From positions 1,302,001 through 1,366,000 of the forward strand of contig CAXXRM010000005.1 of the NCBI GenBank assembly GCA_963663135.2: 64,000 nucleotides of DNA. The letters are read 5' to 3'. Positions 16,173-25,320 of this stretch are shown here, piece after piece. The translations under genes were made by a program, and so were the position numbers. Under the pieces are notes generated by a model, which saw only the letters and a program-made list of their open reading frames with translations, did not search any database and was not told where the DNA came from. Source of the DNA: Io17-Chloro-G2 sp963663135. GTDB taxonomy: Bacteria > Chloroflexota > Dehalococcoidia > Lucifugimonadales > UBA3495. The first letter of the stretch is position 1, and every line of letters begins with the position of its first letter.

Positions 16173-17036
16173 ATGAAAACGACGGAACACGGCATCGAAG
16201 ACAGCAGGGACGTGGAGAACGTCTACCACATGCGGCTCATGGCGCTGCTGAGCGAGCTGGTGCGGGAGCGGGGATACAAGGGCGCGGCGCGGGTGCTGGA
16301 TATAGACCAGCGGACGGTGGCCGAAAGCGCGAAGACGGGGCAGCTGTCCCGGCGGGTGCGCGAAGCCCTGGAGCGGGCGTTGCAGGAGGGCGTCGGCTCG
16401 GCTGCGGCCCGGCAGCGGGAGCGCAACGACAGGCTGGAGGAGCGGGTCGAGTCGCTGGAACGGGGCCATGAGGCGTTGGGGAAGGGGCAGGACGAGCTGG
16501 ACAAGGAGTTGCGGAGGCGCGTGACTGCCGTCGAGGGCGGTATCGAAGCCCTGCGGCGCGACGCTGCCCAGGGGACCGGGGCCGGTCATGCCGGCGCCGG
16601 TCCTGCCCAGGCGGAGACTGACGGTTCGGAGGCCGGCGCTTCGGGCCAGGGACGAAACCCCTCGTCGAGGCCCAGGGTGCGGCGCGAGTACCCCGACCTT
16701 GCGACGCGGGAGCCTGCCGATGACGACGAGGAGGTATTCGGCGGGGCGTGGCCGCTGATCGTCGAGTGGCGGGGGTTGAAGGACGCGCACCCCAACGACG
16801 GCAAGGGTCTTGAGTGGCTGACGACCCAGGACCGTCTGCTGGAGGTGGAGCTGGCGCTGCTCGAAGAGCACGGGATGACGCTTCCGCCGGAGAAGCGGCC
16901 GCTGCGTGGGTTCGACCGCGACGGGCAGACCAGCTGGCGCAGGACCGCGCTCTTCGACACGCGGAGAGCGCGGAGAAAGCGGGAGCTGCTGCGGTGGGTC
17001 AGGCGCGTCTGCACCCTCGGACTCTGGTGGAGGTAG
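16173..17036 (+). CDS. Coiled-coil hypothetical protein of the mobile zone
   Basis: This is a 287-aa protein. I start it at ATG 16173 because AAGGAGG lies at 16157-16163, rather than at the longer in-frame start at 16089. The N-terminus (about 10-75) has a regulator-like helical domain with ARVLDIDQRTVAESAKTGQLSRRVREALERAL. Residues ~80-125 form a coiled coil (RLEERVESLERGHEALGKGQDEL). A low-complexity linker follows, and the C-terminal ~90 residues (FGGAWPLIVEWRGLKDAHP...) look globular and basic at the end. The HTH-plus-coiled-coil plan suggests a DNA-associated protein. The function is unknown. Confidence 0.6.
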   Translation: MKTTEHGIEDSRDVENVYHMRLMALLSELVRERGYKGAARVLDIDQRTVAESAKTGQLSRRVREALERALQEGVGSAAARQRERNDRLEERVESLERGHEALGKGQDELDKELRRRVTAVEGGIEALRRDAAQGTGAGHAGAGPAQAETDGSEAGASGQGRNPSSRPRVRREYPDLATREPADDDEEVFGGAWPLIVEWRGLKDAHPNDGKGLEWLTTQDRLLEVELALLEEHGMTLPPEKRPLRGFDRDGQTSWRRTALFDTRRARRKRELLRWVRRVCTLGLWWR

Positions 17037-17930
17037 CCGGGCCGGGAATGCGGCGGGTTGGCTGTTAACTTTTCTGAACACTTTGGCGGCAGTTTCGGGA
17101 AAGGGTTCCGCAGGCCCTCTTTTGCGGGTTTCGGGCCGGCGATAATGACTGCATTGTTTGGCTTTTTCCAAGGTTTCCGACCATAGAAACCTGGGTGCGT
17201 GATCCCTGTTGCACGGGTCAGACCGGAGGACGATTCGCTCTCCTGACTGGTCGCCCACTAGGGGAATGCTGCTGTAGCGGAGTTGACGTTGGTCCTTCGC
17301 AGGCAGCACGGGCCGAAACGACGGAGTTGACTCTGGTCCTTCGTCATTGGCTCAGTCCGGCGAGTTGAAGTTGACGTTGGTCCTTCTCCCGCTGGACACC
17401 CGTCCGGCGCGTCGGAGTTGACCGCTTCACACGTCGGGCACTGGTCTGGTGGTTGAAGTTGATCGCTCCTGCCGCTGGACACCTAGGACGGAGCGTCTTC
17501 TGTGCTTCGTCCTCCACTAGTCGGTCGGAGTGCGTCTGTCGCCCCGACCGGCTCCTCATGCCTGCGGCTTAGCTGTCTGACGGCCATCCCGCACCTTCGA
17601 CATGCGCCGGTCTGCCGTTTCGAGCGGGCTGGCCGCTTCACGCTTCACAGCTTCCCCCACTGACGCATCCGCCCTGGGCGCGCTGCGTTTTTCTCTCATG
17701 CGCTGACCTGCGATGAAGTCGTAGGACAGCCGCGCCCCTCATAGCAGCTCCCCCGGCAGTCGATTCCCTGCGAAACGACCCTGGGCGAGCTGCGTCCTCT
17801 CTCACCCCCACTCCGTCTCCCGCGTCCGGCATCCGACCGTGGGCGGAGTGCGTCCAGCGTCAACCAACACCATCACGAACGACCCGCGCCACGGATGCCC
17901 GGCACGGGTCGGCAAAGAAAAGGATGCGTC
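17037..17930. repeat. Gene-poor stretch with short degenerate direct repeats
   Basis: No gene is recognised in about 890 bp. The motif GAGTTGACGTTGGTCCTTC recurs with changes at about 17280, 17324 and 17367; shorter GAGTTGACC and GAAGTTGATC versions lie at about 17417 and 17455. A second motif, CCTGGGCG(C/A)GCTGCGT, recurs near 17665 and 17779, with related versions near 17523 and 17839. A repeat-rich, gene-free block next to transfer and regulator genes could be an origin or protein-binding array. That is inference. Confidence 0.5.
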
Positions 17931-18038
17931 ATGCACGTCAAGGACATTCAGGCAACGGTTCCAAGGGTCGAGAGCGCCGGAGAACTGCTCAGGCGGTTCC
18001 TCGTGCGCCGTTCGGTAACGAGGCCCCGTCGCCGCTGA
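17931..18038 (+). CDS. Possible 35-aa leader peptide
   Basis: ATG at 17931 is preceded by AAAAGGA. The frame encodes MHVKDIQATVPRVESAGELL followed by an Arg-rich tail and ends at TGA 18036-18038. The stop falls inside the loop of a perfect 12-bp hairpin (18020-18050). A short basic peptide that ends in a hairpin upstream of a regulator gene resembles an attenuation leader. The evidence is positional only. Confidence 0.3.
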   Translation: MHVKDIQATVPRVESAGELLRRFLVRRSVTRPRRR

Positions 18039-18050
18039 CGACGGGGCCTC
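18020..18050. promoter_or_regulatory. Perfect 12-bp hairpin upstream of the multi-HTH gene
   Basis: GAGGCCCCGTCG (18020-18031) pairs with CGACGGGGCCTC (18039-18050) around a 7-base loop. No T-run follows on the plus strand, so it is not a canonical intrinsic terminator. It lies 120 bp before the multi-HTH gene start and overlaps the end of the short frame at 17931. Confidence 0.6.
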
Positions 18051-18169
18051 CGGCTCTCACAACACATCCCCAACTCAAAGGGTCGTCTCCATCCGGAGGC
18101 GGCCTTTCTTCTTTGCCCGCAAGCGGGCGCAGGTCGAAGGCCACACACAACACGATGGAGGACAGACCG

Positions 18170-19280
18170 ATGACGACGGCAACGATGGCGACTGGAACTC
18201 GGACGATGGAGACGGCGGCGGTGGAGACCGAGCTCAGGGCTGCGGCGAGGACGCGCGGGCTCACCATGCAGGAGCTTGCGGCCAGGATGGGCGTGAGTGC
18301 GGGCTACCTGTCGCAGATTTCGACGGGGGCAGGCCGTGGACGCCGAAGATGCGCGAGAAGGCCGAGGCGGTCTTGGGAGAGGTCCCAGGGCAGGGGATCG
18401 TCTACCGCCAGGGCGGCGTGGTGAGCGGCGAGAGCAGCTACATCCGGGAGCGCGCCCGTGCGCTGGGCATGACTATGCGGGACCTGGCCGACCGTGTGGG
18501 CGTGAGCTACGGCTACATGACCCAGGTGGCGCGCGGCCGCGGGAACATGGGCGTGAAGGTCCAGGCGCGGATCGAGTCGGCGTTGGGGACTCCGGTGAAG
18601 ATTGCGCCCGCGCAGCGCACCGGTGTGTCCGCGCTGGGAGAGGTTCCCGGGCAGGGGGTCGTCTACCGCCAGGGAGGGCTCGGGGAGAGCAGCTACATCC
18701 GGGAGCGCGCTCGTGAGCGGGGCATGAGCATGCGGGAGTTGGCCGAGTGCGCGGGGGTGTCCTACGGCTACATGACGCAGGTATCCCGTGGGCGCCGGAA
18801 CATGGCGTGAAGGTCCAGGCGCGGATCGAGTCGGCGTTGGATGCTCCGGTGAAGATTGCGCCCGCCAAGTGCGCCAGCGTGGACCCTGAAGCTCTGTGGG
18901 GGCGGATGGACGCTCACGGGTTCAGTCAGAACGAGGTTGCCCGGCGCGCCGGCATCAGCTCCGCTCATCTCTCCCAGATCATGAACGGCAAGTCCAGCCC
19001 GTCGGCGGGCGTTCTGAAGAGGCTCCACGGCGTCCTGTTCCAGCGGTCGAAGGAAGAGGAGCGGGTCGTGCCCGCCGAGGTGAAGGTGATGGCCTGGAAG
19101 AAGGGCGGGCGGAACGGGGTGGTGGTGCGCGGCGCCGGGGGACCGGGGGCTGGCAGCAAGATTGGCGGCGGCACCGTTCGGATCGGCGGGCGCGTCCCCT
19201 GGGGCGCGGAAGTGGAATACGCCTACCGTGCGGGCTACGACAGCCGGGGCCGGGTCTCGGTTGACTCACGCCGTCGATGA
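18170..19280 (+). pseudogene. Protein with multiple tandem XRE-type HTH domains, frameshifted
   Basis: The start is ATG 18170 with GGAGG eight bases upstream. Read across the shifts, the chain has four helix-turn-helix units: LTMQELAARMGVSAGYLSQI, MTMRDLADRVGVSYGYMTQV, MSMRELAECAGVSYGYMTQV and FSQNEVARRAGISSAHLSQI. Units 2 and 3 are a DNA duplication of about 260 bp that includes GEVPGQG-VYRQGG and VKVQARIESAL. Frameshift 1 lies near 18325 (after ISTG). Frameshift 2 is a lost G at about 18804, proven by the internal repeat (ATGGGCGTG versus ATGGCGTG). The C-terminus is a small basic beta-rich domain (AWKKGGRNGVVVRG). A further shift near 19264 may hide a longer tail. Probably a DNA-binding regulator of the mobile element. 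Confidence 0.75.
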
Positions 19281-19335
19281 GAGGGGCTGCTCCGCCATGC
19301 TGAAGCAGCCGGAGCCGGCTGCCGCCTAGCGGCTC

Positions 19336-19371
19336 GGGGGAGGACACCGCTGCGCAGCGGTGTCCTCCCCC
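19336..19371. terminator. 36-bp perfect palindrome between convergent genes
   Basis: GGGGGAGGACACCGCTGC is followed directly by its exact reverse complement, giving an 18-bp stem with essentially no loop. It separates the plus-strand multi-HTH gene from the minus-strand HTH gene at 19430. That position suggests a bidirectional terminator, but no U-run follows on either side. A cruciform or protein-binding site is the alternative. Confidence 0.55.
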
Positions 19372-19429
19372 CCTCGCAGCCATGTATGCAGCCTTTTTTG
19401 CGTTTCAGCCCCCTCAGTCGCAGGCCGGC

Positions 19430-19675
19430 TCAGTCGGTGAACAGGTGGCCGAGGCCCAGCGAGTCCGCCACTTTCAGGAGCGCTGCATAGTGCCGCGCGT
19501 TGGGCCGCACCCCCTTGTCCCGCCAGCGCCTCACGGTCTCGGGATCGGTGTCGAGACGGCGGTTCAGCTCCGCCCACGGCAACTCCGACTCTTCCTTGAA
19601 CCGCACGAGCCGCTCCGGGAAGTCGTCGGGGAATTCGTAGGTCCTTCTGCTGTGGTATATGCGCTGTCTCGGCAT
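19430..19675 (-). CDS. Small HTH DNA-binding protein
   Basis: I start this 81-aa protein at ATG 19675 (MPRQRIYHSRRTYEFPDDF), where a GGAAGG element lies upstream. Longer in-frame starts reach 19786 but add low-complexity sequence. The body reads RLVRFKEESELPWAELNRRL, then DTDPETVRRWRDKGVRPNARHY and ALLKVADSLGLGHLF. This is an XRE-like helix-turn-helix with the recognition helix around TVRRWRD. It is likely a regulator within the mobile zone. No specific target is visible. Confidence 0.65.
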   Translation of the reverse strand: MPRQRIYHSRRTYEFPDDFPERLVRFKEESELPWAELNRRLDTDPETVRRWRDKGVRPNARHYAALLKVADSLGLGHLFTD

Positions 19676-19851
19676 CTGGTCGGCCTTCCACAGGGACTCG
19701 TCAGGACGCTCCCGCCGTTTGTCCACTCCTGGAGTTGGGCGGATCCGTTTTCCGGGCAGGACCGCCGCCCCGCCCGGACTTCCCATGTGTGCGGCCCTTT
19801 TTGCGTTTTCAGGCCCCGCGGTCGCAGACGCTTCACCGGGACGCCGCCTCC

Positions 19852-22800
19852 TTACTCGGTCACCCTCATCTCCAACTCCACGGTGTCACCATCGGCCCAG
19901 GTAAAGCCGATGTTTTCCCAGTACAGAGAGGGGATGGAGAATGTTTCTCTATAGGTTCCATCCTCCAGAGCGAATGCCGTGCCGTCGATGTAGAGCGTCA
20001 TAACACTACGGACGGCCGCGTCCGAGATGCTGCCACTATTTGTGGCGTCAAAATTTATCGTGAGAGTGCCACTATCGGTTGCGACTGTTGAGATGTAGGC
20101 GAATTCGTACGTTTCATTCGCATACACGAAATCAGCGTCAGTCAGGGCACCATCCAGCCCGAATGAAGCGTTGATGGACCAACCGAACACAGGTACCACA
20201 ACGGTTGTGCTACGCCCCACCGTCATGGTGGCGCTCCATACCCGGCTTACGTTGGCGGGCAATTCGCAGGCCGGCAGGTCGGGGTTGCCGGGCGACAAGG
20301 TAAGATTCGCCACCCTGGGGAAGCAGTTGTCGTCCCACAGCTCTCTCGGCGCATGGACCAGGCCGTTATCGGACAGGTCCAGCGTCTTCAGGCTGCCTTC
20401 GCGATAGACCACCATGTAACGGAACGTGTCGTCCCTCAGGTTCGTTAGGTCGTTGCCGGACAGGTCCAGCCTCACCAGTTCGCGACTGTAGAACCACAAT
20501 TCCTCCGGCAGGCTGGTCAACGAGTTGCCGGACAGGTCCAGGCGCAGCAATCCATAAAACCCGTCGAAAACTCCCGTCGACAGGCTCGAGAGCTGGTTGT
20601 TTGACAGGTCCAGCTGCCTCAGCCAGGAATGGCCGCCATAGACGTATGCGGCTCGCCCCACCGCGCCGCCGGCCTTTAACCTGTAGCTGCCGTTTGAATT
20701 GCATCCATAACCGGGAGAGGAATAGTCAACACCGCATATCTTGAGCCGCCAGGTGGACAGCCCGCCGAGCCCCCCATCCGCCGGCAAGTCGGTCAGTGAG
20801 TTGTCGGACAGGTCGACGGACCTCACCCATATCAGCCCGTCGAAGTCCCTCGCCTGCAACGCAGTGATGCCCTGCCCGCTCAGGTCGAGGGTCCTGATGC
20901 CGTCGAGGTGTTCATCGGTGATGTCTTCGCAATCCGACACGCCACTGACGGCGGCGATAATGGCATCGCGCACTTGCGGGGTGCGGCTGCAGACGGATAC
21001 CTCGGCCTTTTGCGCGCCGGTGATCGGGTCAGCGGAGGATATGCTCCCGATGACGATCTGAACCCTGCTCTCCGCAGACGGCCCATTGCCACGCCGCGCC
21101 GTCACCCGGTAGGTGTAGATGCCGGACTCGCCAGCCAAGGTGTCCAGCCATTGCGTCTCCGTCCCGTCGACGAAGGTTAGCAGCGCGCGCATTATTCCAT
21201 CGCTGGTGTGCTCCAGGGTGCGGCGGATCTCATATCCGGTTACGGGCTCGGTGCCATCCACCGGCCCGGACCAACTGAGGGAGACCCCATCATCCTGCTG
21301 CTCGGCGCTCAGGTTGGCGGGGGCCAGAGCATCAATGACGGTGGCGGTGGCCGCGCTGGACAGCGATTCGGAGTTGCCCCCGTCGTCGGTGAAGGACACT
21401 CGCAGCCTAATGGTCTTGCCCTCGTCGGCATCGACCAGGGCATATGTGGAGTTCGTCGCCCCCGCAATGTCCGTGTCGGTCGTCCCGTGGTTGGCGACCC
21501 ACTGGTAGGTGAAGGTTGCCCCGGCCAGCCCGTCAGCGTCGGATATGCCCGACGTGTGCGCCGTCAGCGTCCGTAAGGCCTGGGCCGTGCCACTGATGGT
21601 GGGTGCGCCCTTGGCGGGAGAGTTGGGACGCGCCGTGACCGGCGGCGTGGCCGCGCTGGTCTGCGATTCGGGATTGCCCCCGCCGTCGGTGAAGGACACG
21701 CGCACCTTGACGGTCTTGCCCTCGTCAGCTGCCACCAGGGTGTAGGTTGCCCCCGTCGCGCCCGCAATGTCCGTGTCGGTCGTCCCGTCGCTCCGCACCC
21801 ACTGGTATTCGAAGACGCCGCTCCCCAGCCCACCGTCGTCGGATACGCCCGCCGTGTCCGCCGTCAGCGTCTGTCCGACCTGGGCCGTTCCGCAGATGGC
21901 GGGTCCGCCCGTCTGGGGAGTGTTCTCCACCCGCTCCCGCAGAATCAGGCTTACGGCGACCTCCTCCCCCACGTCCCAGTCCATCCCCCTACCCAGCCAG
22001 GTGTAGACGTGGCCGTAGGTGTAAGACCCGAGGGATGCGTCGCTTGATTCGAATTGCGCCCCGTCCACCTCAAGCGTGAAGCCTACCGGCAGCTCCCGGT
22101 CCACGCCGAAAACCGTAAAGTAGTCCGCCTCCGTCTGGATGCTGCCAACGGTGTAGGTAACGTCGTCCAGAACGAACGAGTCCGGGATGAGCGACCCCGC
22201 CCGTGGATTCAAGAATGTCTGGTATCCGTAGTTCTCGCCGATCCGGCCCACGGTCAGAGTTGCCGACACGATGGGACAGGAGTATTCCGTTTCGTCCGCA
22301 GCCGAGGCGACGGGGGCGGTCGCCGCGCTGGTCAGCGACTCGGGGTTGCCCCCGCCGTCGGTGAAGCCCACCCGCACCTTGATGGTCTTGCCCGCGTCGG
22401 CATCTACCAGGGTATATGTGGAGTCCGTCGCGCCCGAGATGTCCGCATCGGCGCTCCCGTCGTTCCCGTTTTTCCGGGTCCACTGGTAGCTGAACACCGC
22501 GTCGTCCAGCCCGTCGGCGTCCGAAATGCCGGAGGTGTCCGCCGTCAGCGTCTCGCCCACCTGGACAGTGCCGCTGATGGTGGGCGCGCCGGTGGCCGTT
22601 GTGTTAGGTCCCGGTGTGGGTTCTGGCGTCGGTCCCGGTGTGGGTTCTGGCGTCGGTTCCGGTGTGGGTTCTGGCGTCGGTTCCGGTGTCGGAGCAGGAG
22701 TTGGTTCCGGCGTAGGCTCCGGTGTCGGAGCGGGAGTTGGCTCCGGAGTAGGTTCCGGGGTGGGAGCCGGTGTTGGTTCCGGCGTCGGTTCCGGTGTCGG

Positions 22801-23231
22801 TTCCGGTGTGGTTCCGGTGTGGGTTCCGGTGTGGGAGACGCCGGGGTGTTGGCCCGGGCGAACTTGGACCACTTGCTGACGCCGTTATCGTTCACCGCCA
22901 CGACCCGGTACACGTAGCGCTTCTCCGGCTCCGCGCTGTCGTCGGTGTAGCTCGTCGTCGCCGAGCGGGTGTCGGAGTCGATGGTTACGAACTCGCCGGT
23001 GTCGTGGATGTCGCGGTCCCGCCGCAGCACCTGGTAGTGGGTGATGCTGTCGTCGTTGGGGTCGTCCCAGGTCAGGTTAACGCGGTCGTGGGACGCCTCG
23101 GTGGACAGTCCCGTGGGCTGGTCCGGAACGGAGCCGTCCTGGGCCTGGACCGGTGCGCCGGTGAGGGACAGGAACAGGGCGGCCAGGGCGACGAACAGGA
23201 TGGCGAGTCTTGGTCTGGCTGTGAGAGTCAT
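19852..23231 (-). pseudogene. Large secreted Fn3 / Ig-like / LRR surface protein, frameshifted in its linker
   Basis: The protein would be about 1,120 aa. The first frame (23231 to about 22810) has a signal peptide (LAILFVALAALFLSLTGAPVQAQ), a fibronectin type III domain (VPDQPTGLSTEASHDRVNLTW...) and the start of a Pro-Thr-Glu linker. The linker is coded by 12-bp repeats; one unit is 11 bp, which shifts the frame at about 22810. The second frame continues the TPEPT linker, then three Ig-like repeats (TISGTVQVGETLTADTSGIS and relatives), a further Fn3 domain, leucine-rich repeats (LDLSGQGITALQARDF, LDLSNNQLSSLSTGVF, LDLSGNDLTNL) and a beta-rich C-terminus. It is likely cell-surface and adhesive. 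The lesion could be phase variation rather than decay. Confidence 0.8.
22612..22842. repeat. 12-bp tandem repeat coding a Pro-Thr-Glu linker
   Basis: The plus-strand unit is GGTTCCGGTGTC with variants GGTTCTGGCGTC and GGAGCAGGAGTT. It encodes TPEP and TPAP on the minus strand. About 19 units are present. The third unit from the N-terminal end lacks one G (GTTCCGGTGTG at about 22810-22820) and breaks the reading frame of the surface protein. Confidence 0.9.
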
Positions 23232-23520
23232 CGTTTATCCTCCCGGTGTGTGTTGCGCATGGCCGTCGCCGGGCCTCCGTCCAACGGGGTCGCTGGCGTG
23301 AGCCTGCGTCGATATGCAAGGTGTGGTACGCACAGGCGCGCACCTAGAAACTCGGACGGAAACCCCGATTCTCTACAAGCCGTCGTTTCTCAACGGCGAT
23401 TATCGATGTATCAGTGGGTTTTGAAACGTATTGCATACACCGCCATGCCGAATAAGACTGGAATACGTCTGCTCGGCGTAGCGCGAAACCCGGCCAATGG
23501 CTTTCCGGCCAGACTTCTAG

Positions 23521-24978
23521 TATTACAACGTCAGTTCAGGGAGGGATGTGGGGTGATGCCCGCATGGCGGCGCGGCGCTTGGCATGGGAGCGTTTGGCCC
23601 GTTCGTTACTGTCCTGCGTATCCTCAAGCCACCGCAGCAACTCGGTTGGCCCGAACCGTTCCCGGGGCAGCATTTCCCGCACCACCCGGTAGACCTGCGG
23701 CCTCGTGATCCGGGGCATCTTTTTCCCCCCAAGCCTGTTGCAGGCTCAGCAGAAAAGCTCCGCCCAGCAGGCACAGGGCCACGTGGTGATGCCAGCCAGC
23801 CCAGGTGCGGGTCTCGTACTCGTCCAGGCCTACGTCGCTTTTCTCCGTCTCAAACTCCGTTTCTATACGCCAACGGGAGCCTCCCACGTATGCCAGGGTC
23901 TCCAACGGGGTATCCTCCGGAGCATTGGACAGGTAGTAGCGGGGTTCGCTGCCGTCCCGGTTCCGGCGGTAGACGGCCCAGTGGATTTCGCCGGGCTTGC
24001 GCCTGCTGGTCGGTCGCACCCTCTGGGCGCTGAAAAGGTAGCTGCGTGGCCCCTGGCTTCCCTCGGCCACCGTAATCTCACGCCAGGCCTCCTCCGGCAA
24101 CTCGTCGCTGCGCTGCTCCATGGTCCGGCGCTGACCGTCTCGCAGCCTGGGTTTGCGGGGACGCCCGAATCCCTGATACTCCGCACTGGTCCAGGCAGGC
24201 TCCGGCGGCCACACCGTAAAGCCGGACGGAACGTCCAGCACGTACCACATCCCCAAGGCCGCCAGGCCCTCCCGGAAGGACGGCGACATCCCAAAGGCGT
24301 CGTCCGCCGCGACCCATCCAGCCTTCAGGTGGCCCCGCTCCTGTGCCCGCCCCACCATCTCCAAGGCCAACTCCGTCTTGGACCGGTAGCCCTGCCTATC
24401 CTCCGGCACACCCGCCGCCTCACACCGGTCTTTGTCCGAGGTCCAACTCTCGGGCAGATACAGCCCCTTGTCCACCAATGCCCGTCCCAACGGGCTGACA
24501 TAGGCCAGGAACATCCCCGCCTGGCAGTTGGCCACCTTCCCCAGCCTCCCGCAGTACTGCCGGGCCACTCCCACCGACTTCCTCCCCTGCTTGGGAAAGT
24601 CGCTGCCGTCCAGCACCCACACCCCTTCCGGTTGCTCCAGCCGGGTTCCCAGGTACTCCTGCAGCCGTCCTATAATCACCTCATCGTCCCAGGGAGAATC
24701 GGTGAGAAACCGCTGCATCCCTCGGGCTGACCCCGGAACCGTCTCCGACAGGTTCTCAGCGTTGCGCCGCTCCCCAGACTGTACCAGCAGGGCCTGGAGA
24801 TAATGACCGCTGTGCTCCCGCGTCTCCCGGCGGCCAAACAGCGGCGCGAAGTAAGCGTGAAAATCCCGAAATGACCCGTACACCTGCTCGAAAGCTGCCG
24901 CATCCACATCCCCACCTCACCTGCCTATTCCCTCTCCAGCTACACAGTTATCCTATCAAACTAACTGACGTTGTAATA
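23521..24978 (-). mobile_element. IS701-family insertion sequence with CTAG target duplication
   Basis: Inverted ends TATTACAACGTCAGTT and AACTGACGTTGTAATA are flanked by CTAG at 23517-23520 and 24979-24982. A 4-bp YTAR duplication is characteristic of the IS701 family. The length is 1,458 bp with a single transposase gene on the minus strand. The right flank leads into the fused sensor-kinase gene promoter. Confidence 0.9.
23536..24907 (-). pseudogene. IS701-family transposase with a C-terminal frameshift
   Basis: This IS4-superfamily DDE transposase starts at GTG 24907. The first Asp is in VWVLDGSDFPKQGRKSVGVA, the second in VAADDAFG and the Glu region in YETRTWAGWHHHVAL. After QQAWGEK (around 23715) the open frame continues with unrelated sequence. 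The +1 frame instead gives the expected tail MPRITRPQVYRVVREMLPRE through to 23536. The shift coincides with a G6A5 run. Loss of the normal tail may inactivate it, or the run may permit slippage. Confidence 0.85.
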
Positions 24979-25191
24979 CTAGTGGAGCGTCGCGGGCGGC
25001 GACGGTTGGTATGAGAGACGGCGGACGGGCGAAGTTGGCCTCAAGCGCAGTCGCTACGGCGGCTTGCGTCGCCGGTGCGCCCGCTGTCTTTATTGCAGGT
25101 AGTCGCCTGTCGAACGCCAAGTGAATATCTCCCGTCATTGGGCAATCCTGCTCTGCATTGTACAATCCGTGTGTAATATAGACGTTATATT

Positions 25192-25219
25192 TCGACAGTT
25201 CTCTATAACTTCTTATAAT
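25192..25219 (+). promoter_or_regulatory. Sigma70-type promoter for the fused kinase gene
   Basis: TCGACA (25192-25197) and TATAAT (25214-25219) are separated by 16 bp in an AT-rich segment. Transcription would start near 25226 and leave a leader of about 95 nt containing the perfect hairpin at 25248-25297. The match is five of six and six of six bases to consensus. Confidence 0.6.
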
Positions 25220-25247
25220 CTTTCGAGAAGAATGGCATAATTGCCCC

Positions 25248-25297
25248 GGAAGGCCGCTACTCCCGCCGCTCAGCGAGGGCGGGAGTAGCGGCCTTCC
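25248..25297. promoter_or_regulatory. Perfect 20-bp hairpin in the kinase leader
   Basis: GGAAGGCCGCTACTCCCGCC (25248-25267) pairs fully with 25278-25297 around a 10-base loop. It ends 24 bases before the TTG start and 12 bases before the GGAGG ribosome site (25309-25313). No U-run follows, so it is not a standard terminator. It could stabilise the leader, attenuate transcription or bind a protein as DNA. Confidence 0.75.
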
Positions 25298-25320
25298 GCA
25301 GCCCAATCGGAGGCGACGCG

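Noticed and set aside
16140..17309. 389-aa minus-strand frame
   Set aside because: It is antisense to the coiled-coil gene, which has AAGGAGG and a coherent protein. The minus translation is Pro/Arg-rich noise.
11396..19400. Attachment-site repeat of the tRNA 3' end within the window
   Set aside because: I looked for another copy of CCGACCTTCGGCACC and found none, so island limits cannot be set here.
22054..22917. 287-aa plus-strand frame
   Set aside because: Antisense of the surface protein and its linker repeats; ends in Arg/Gly/Cys repeats.
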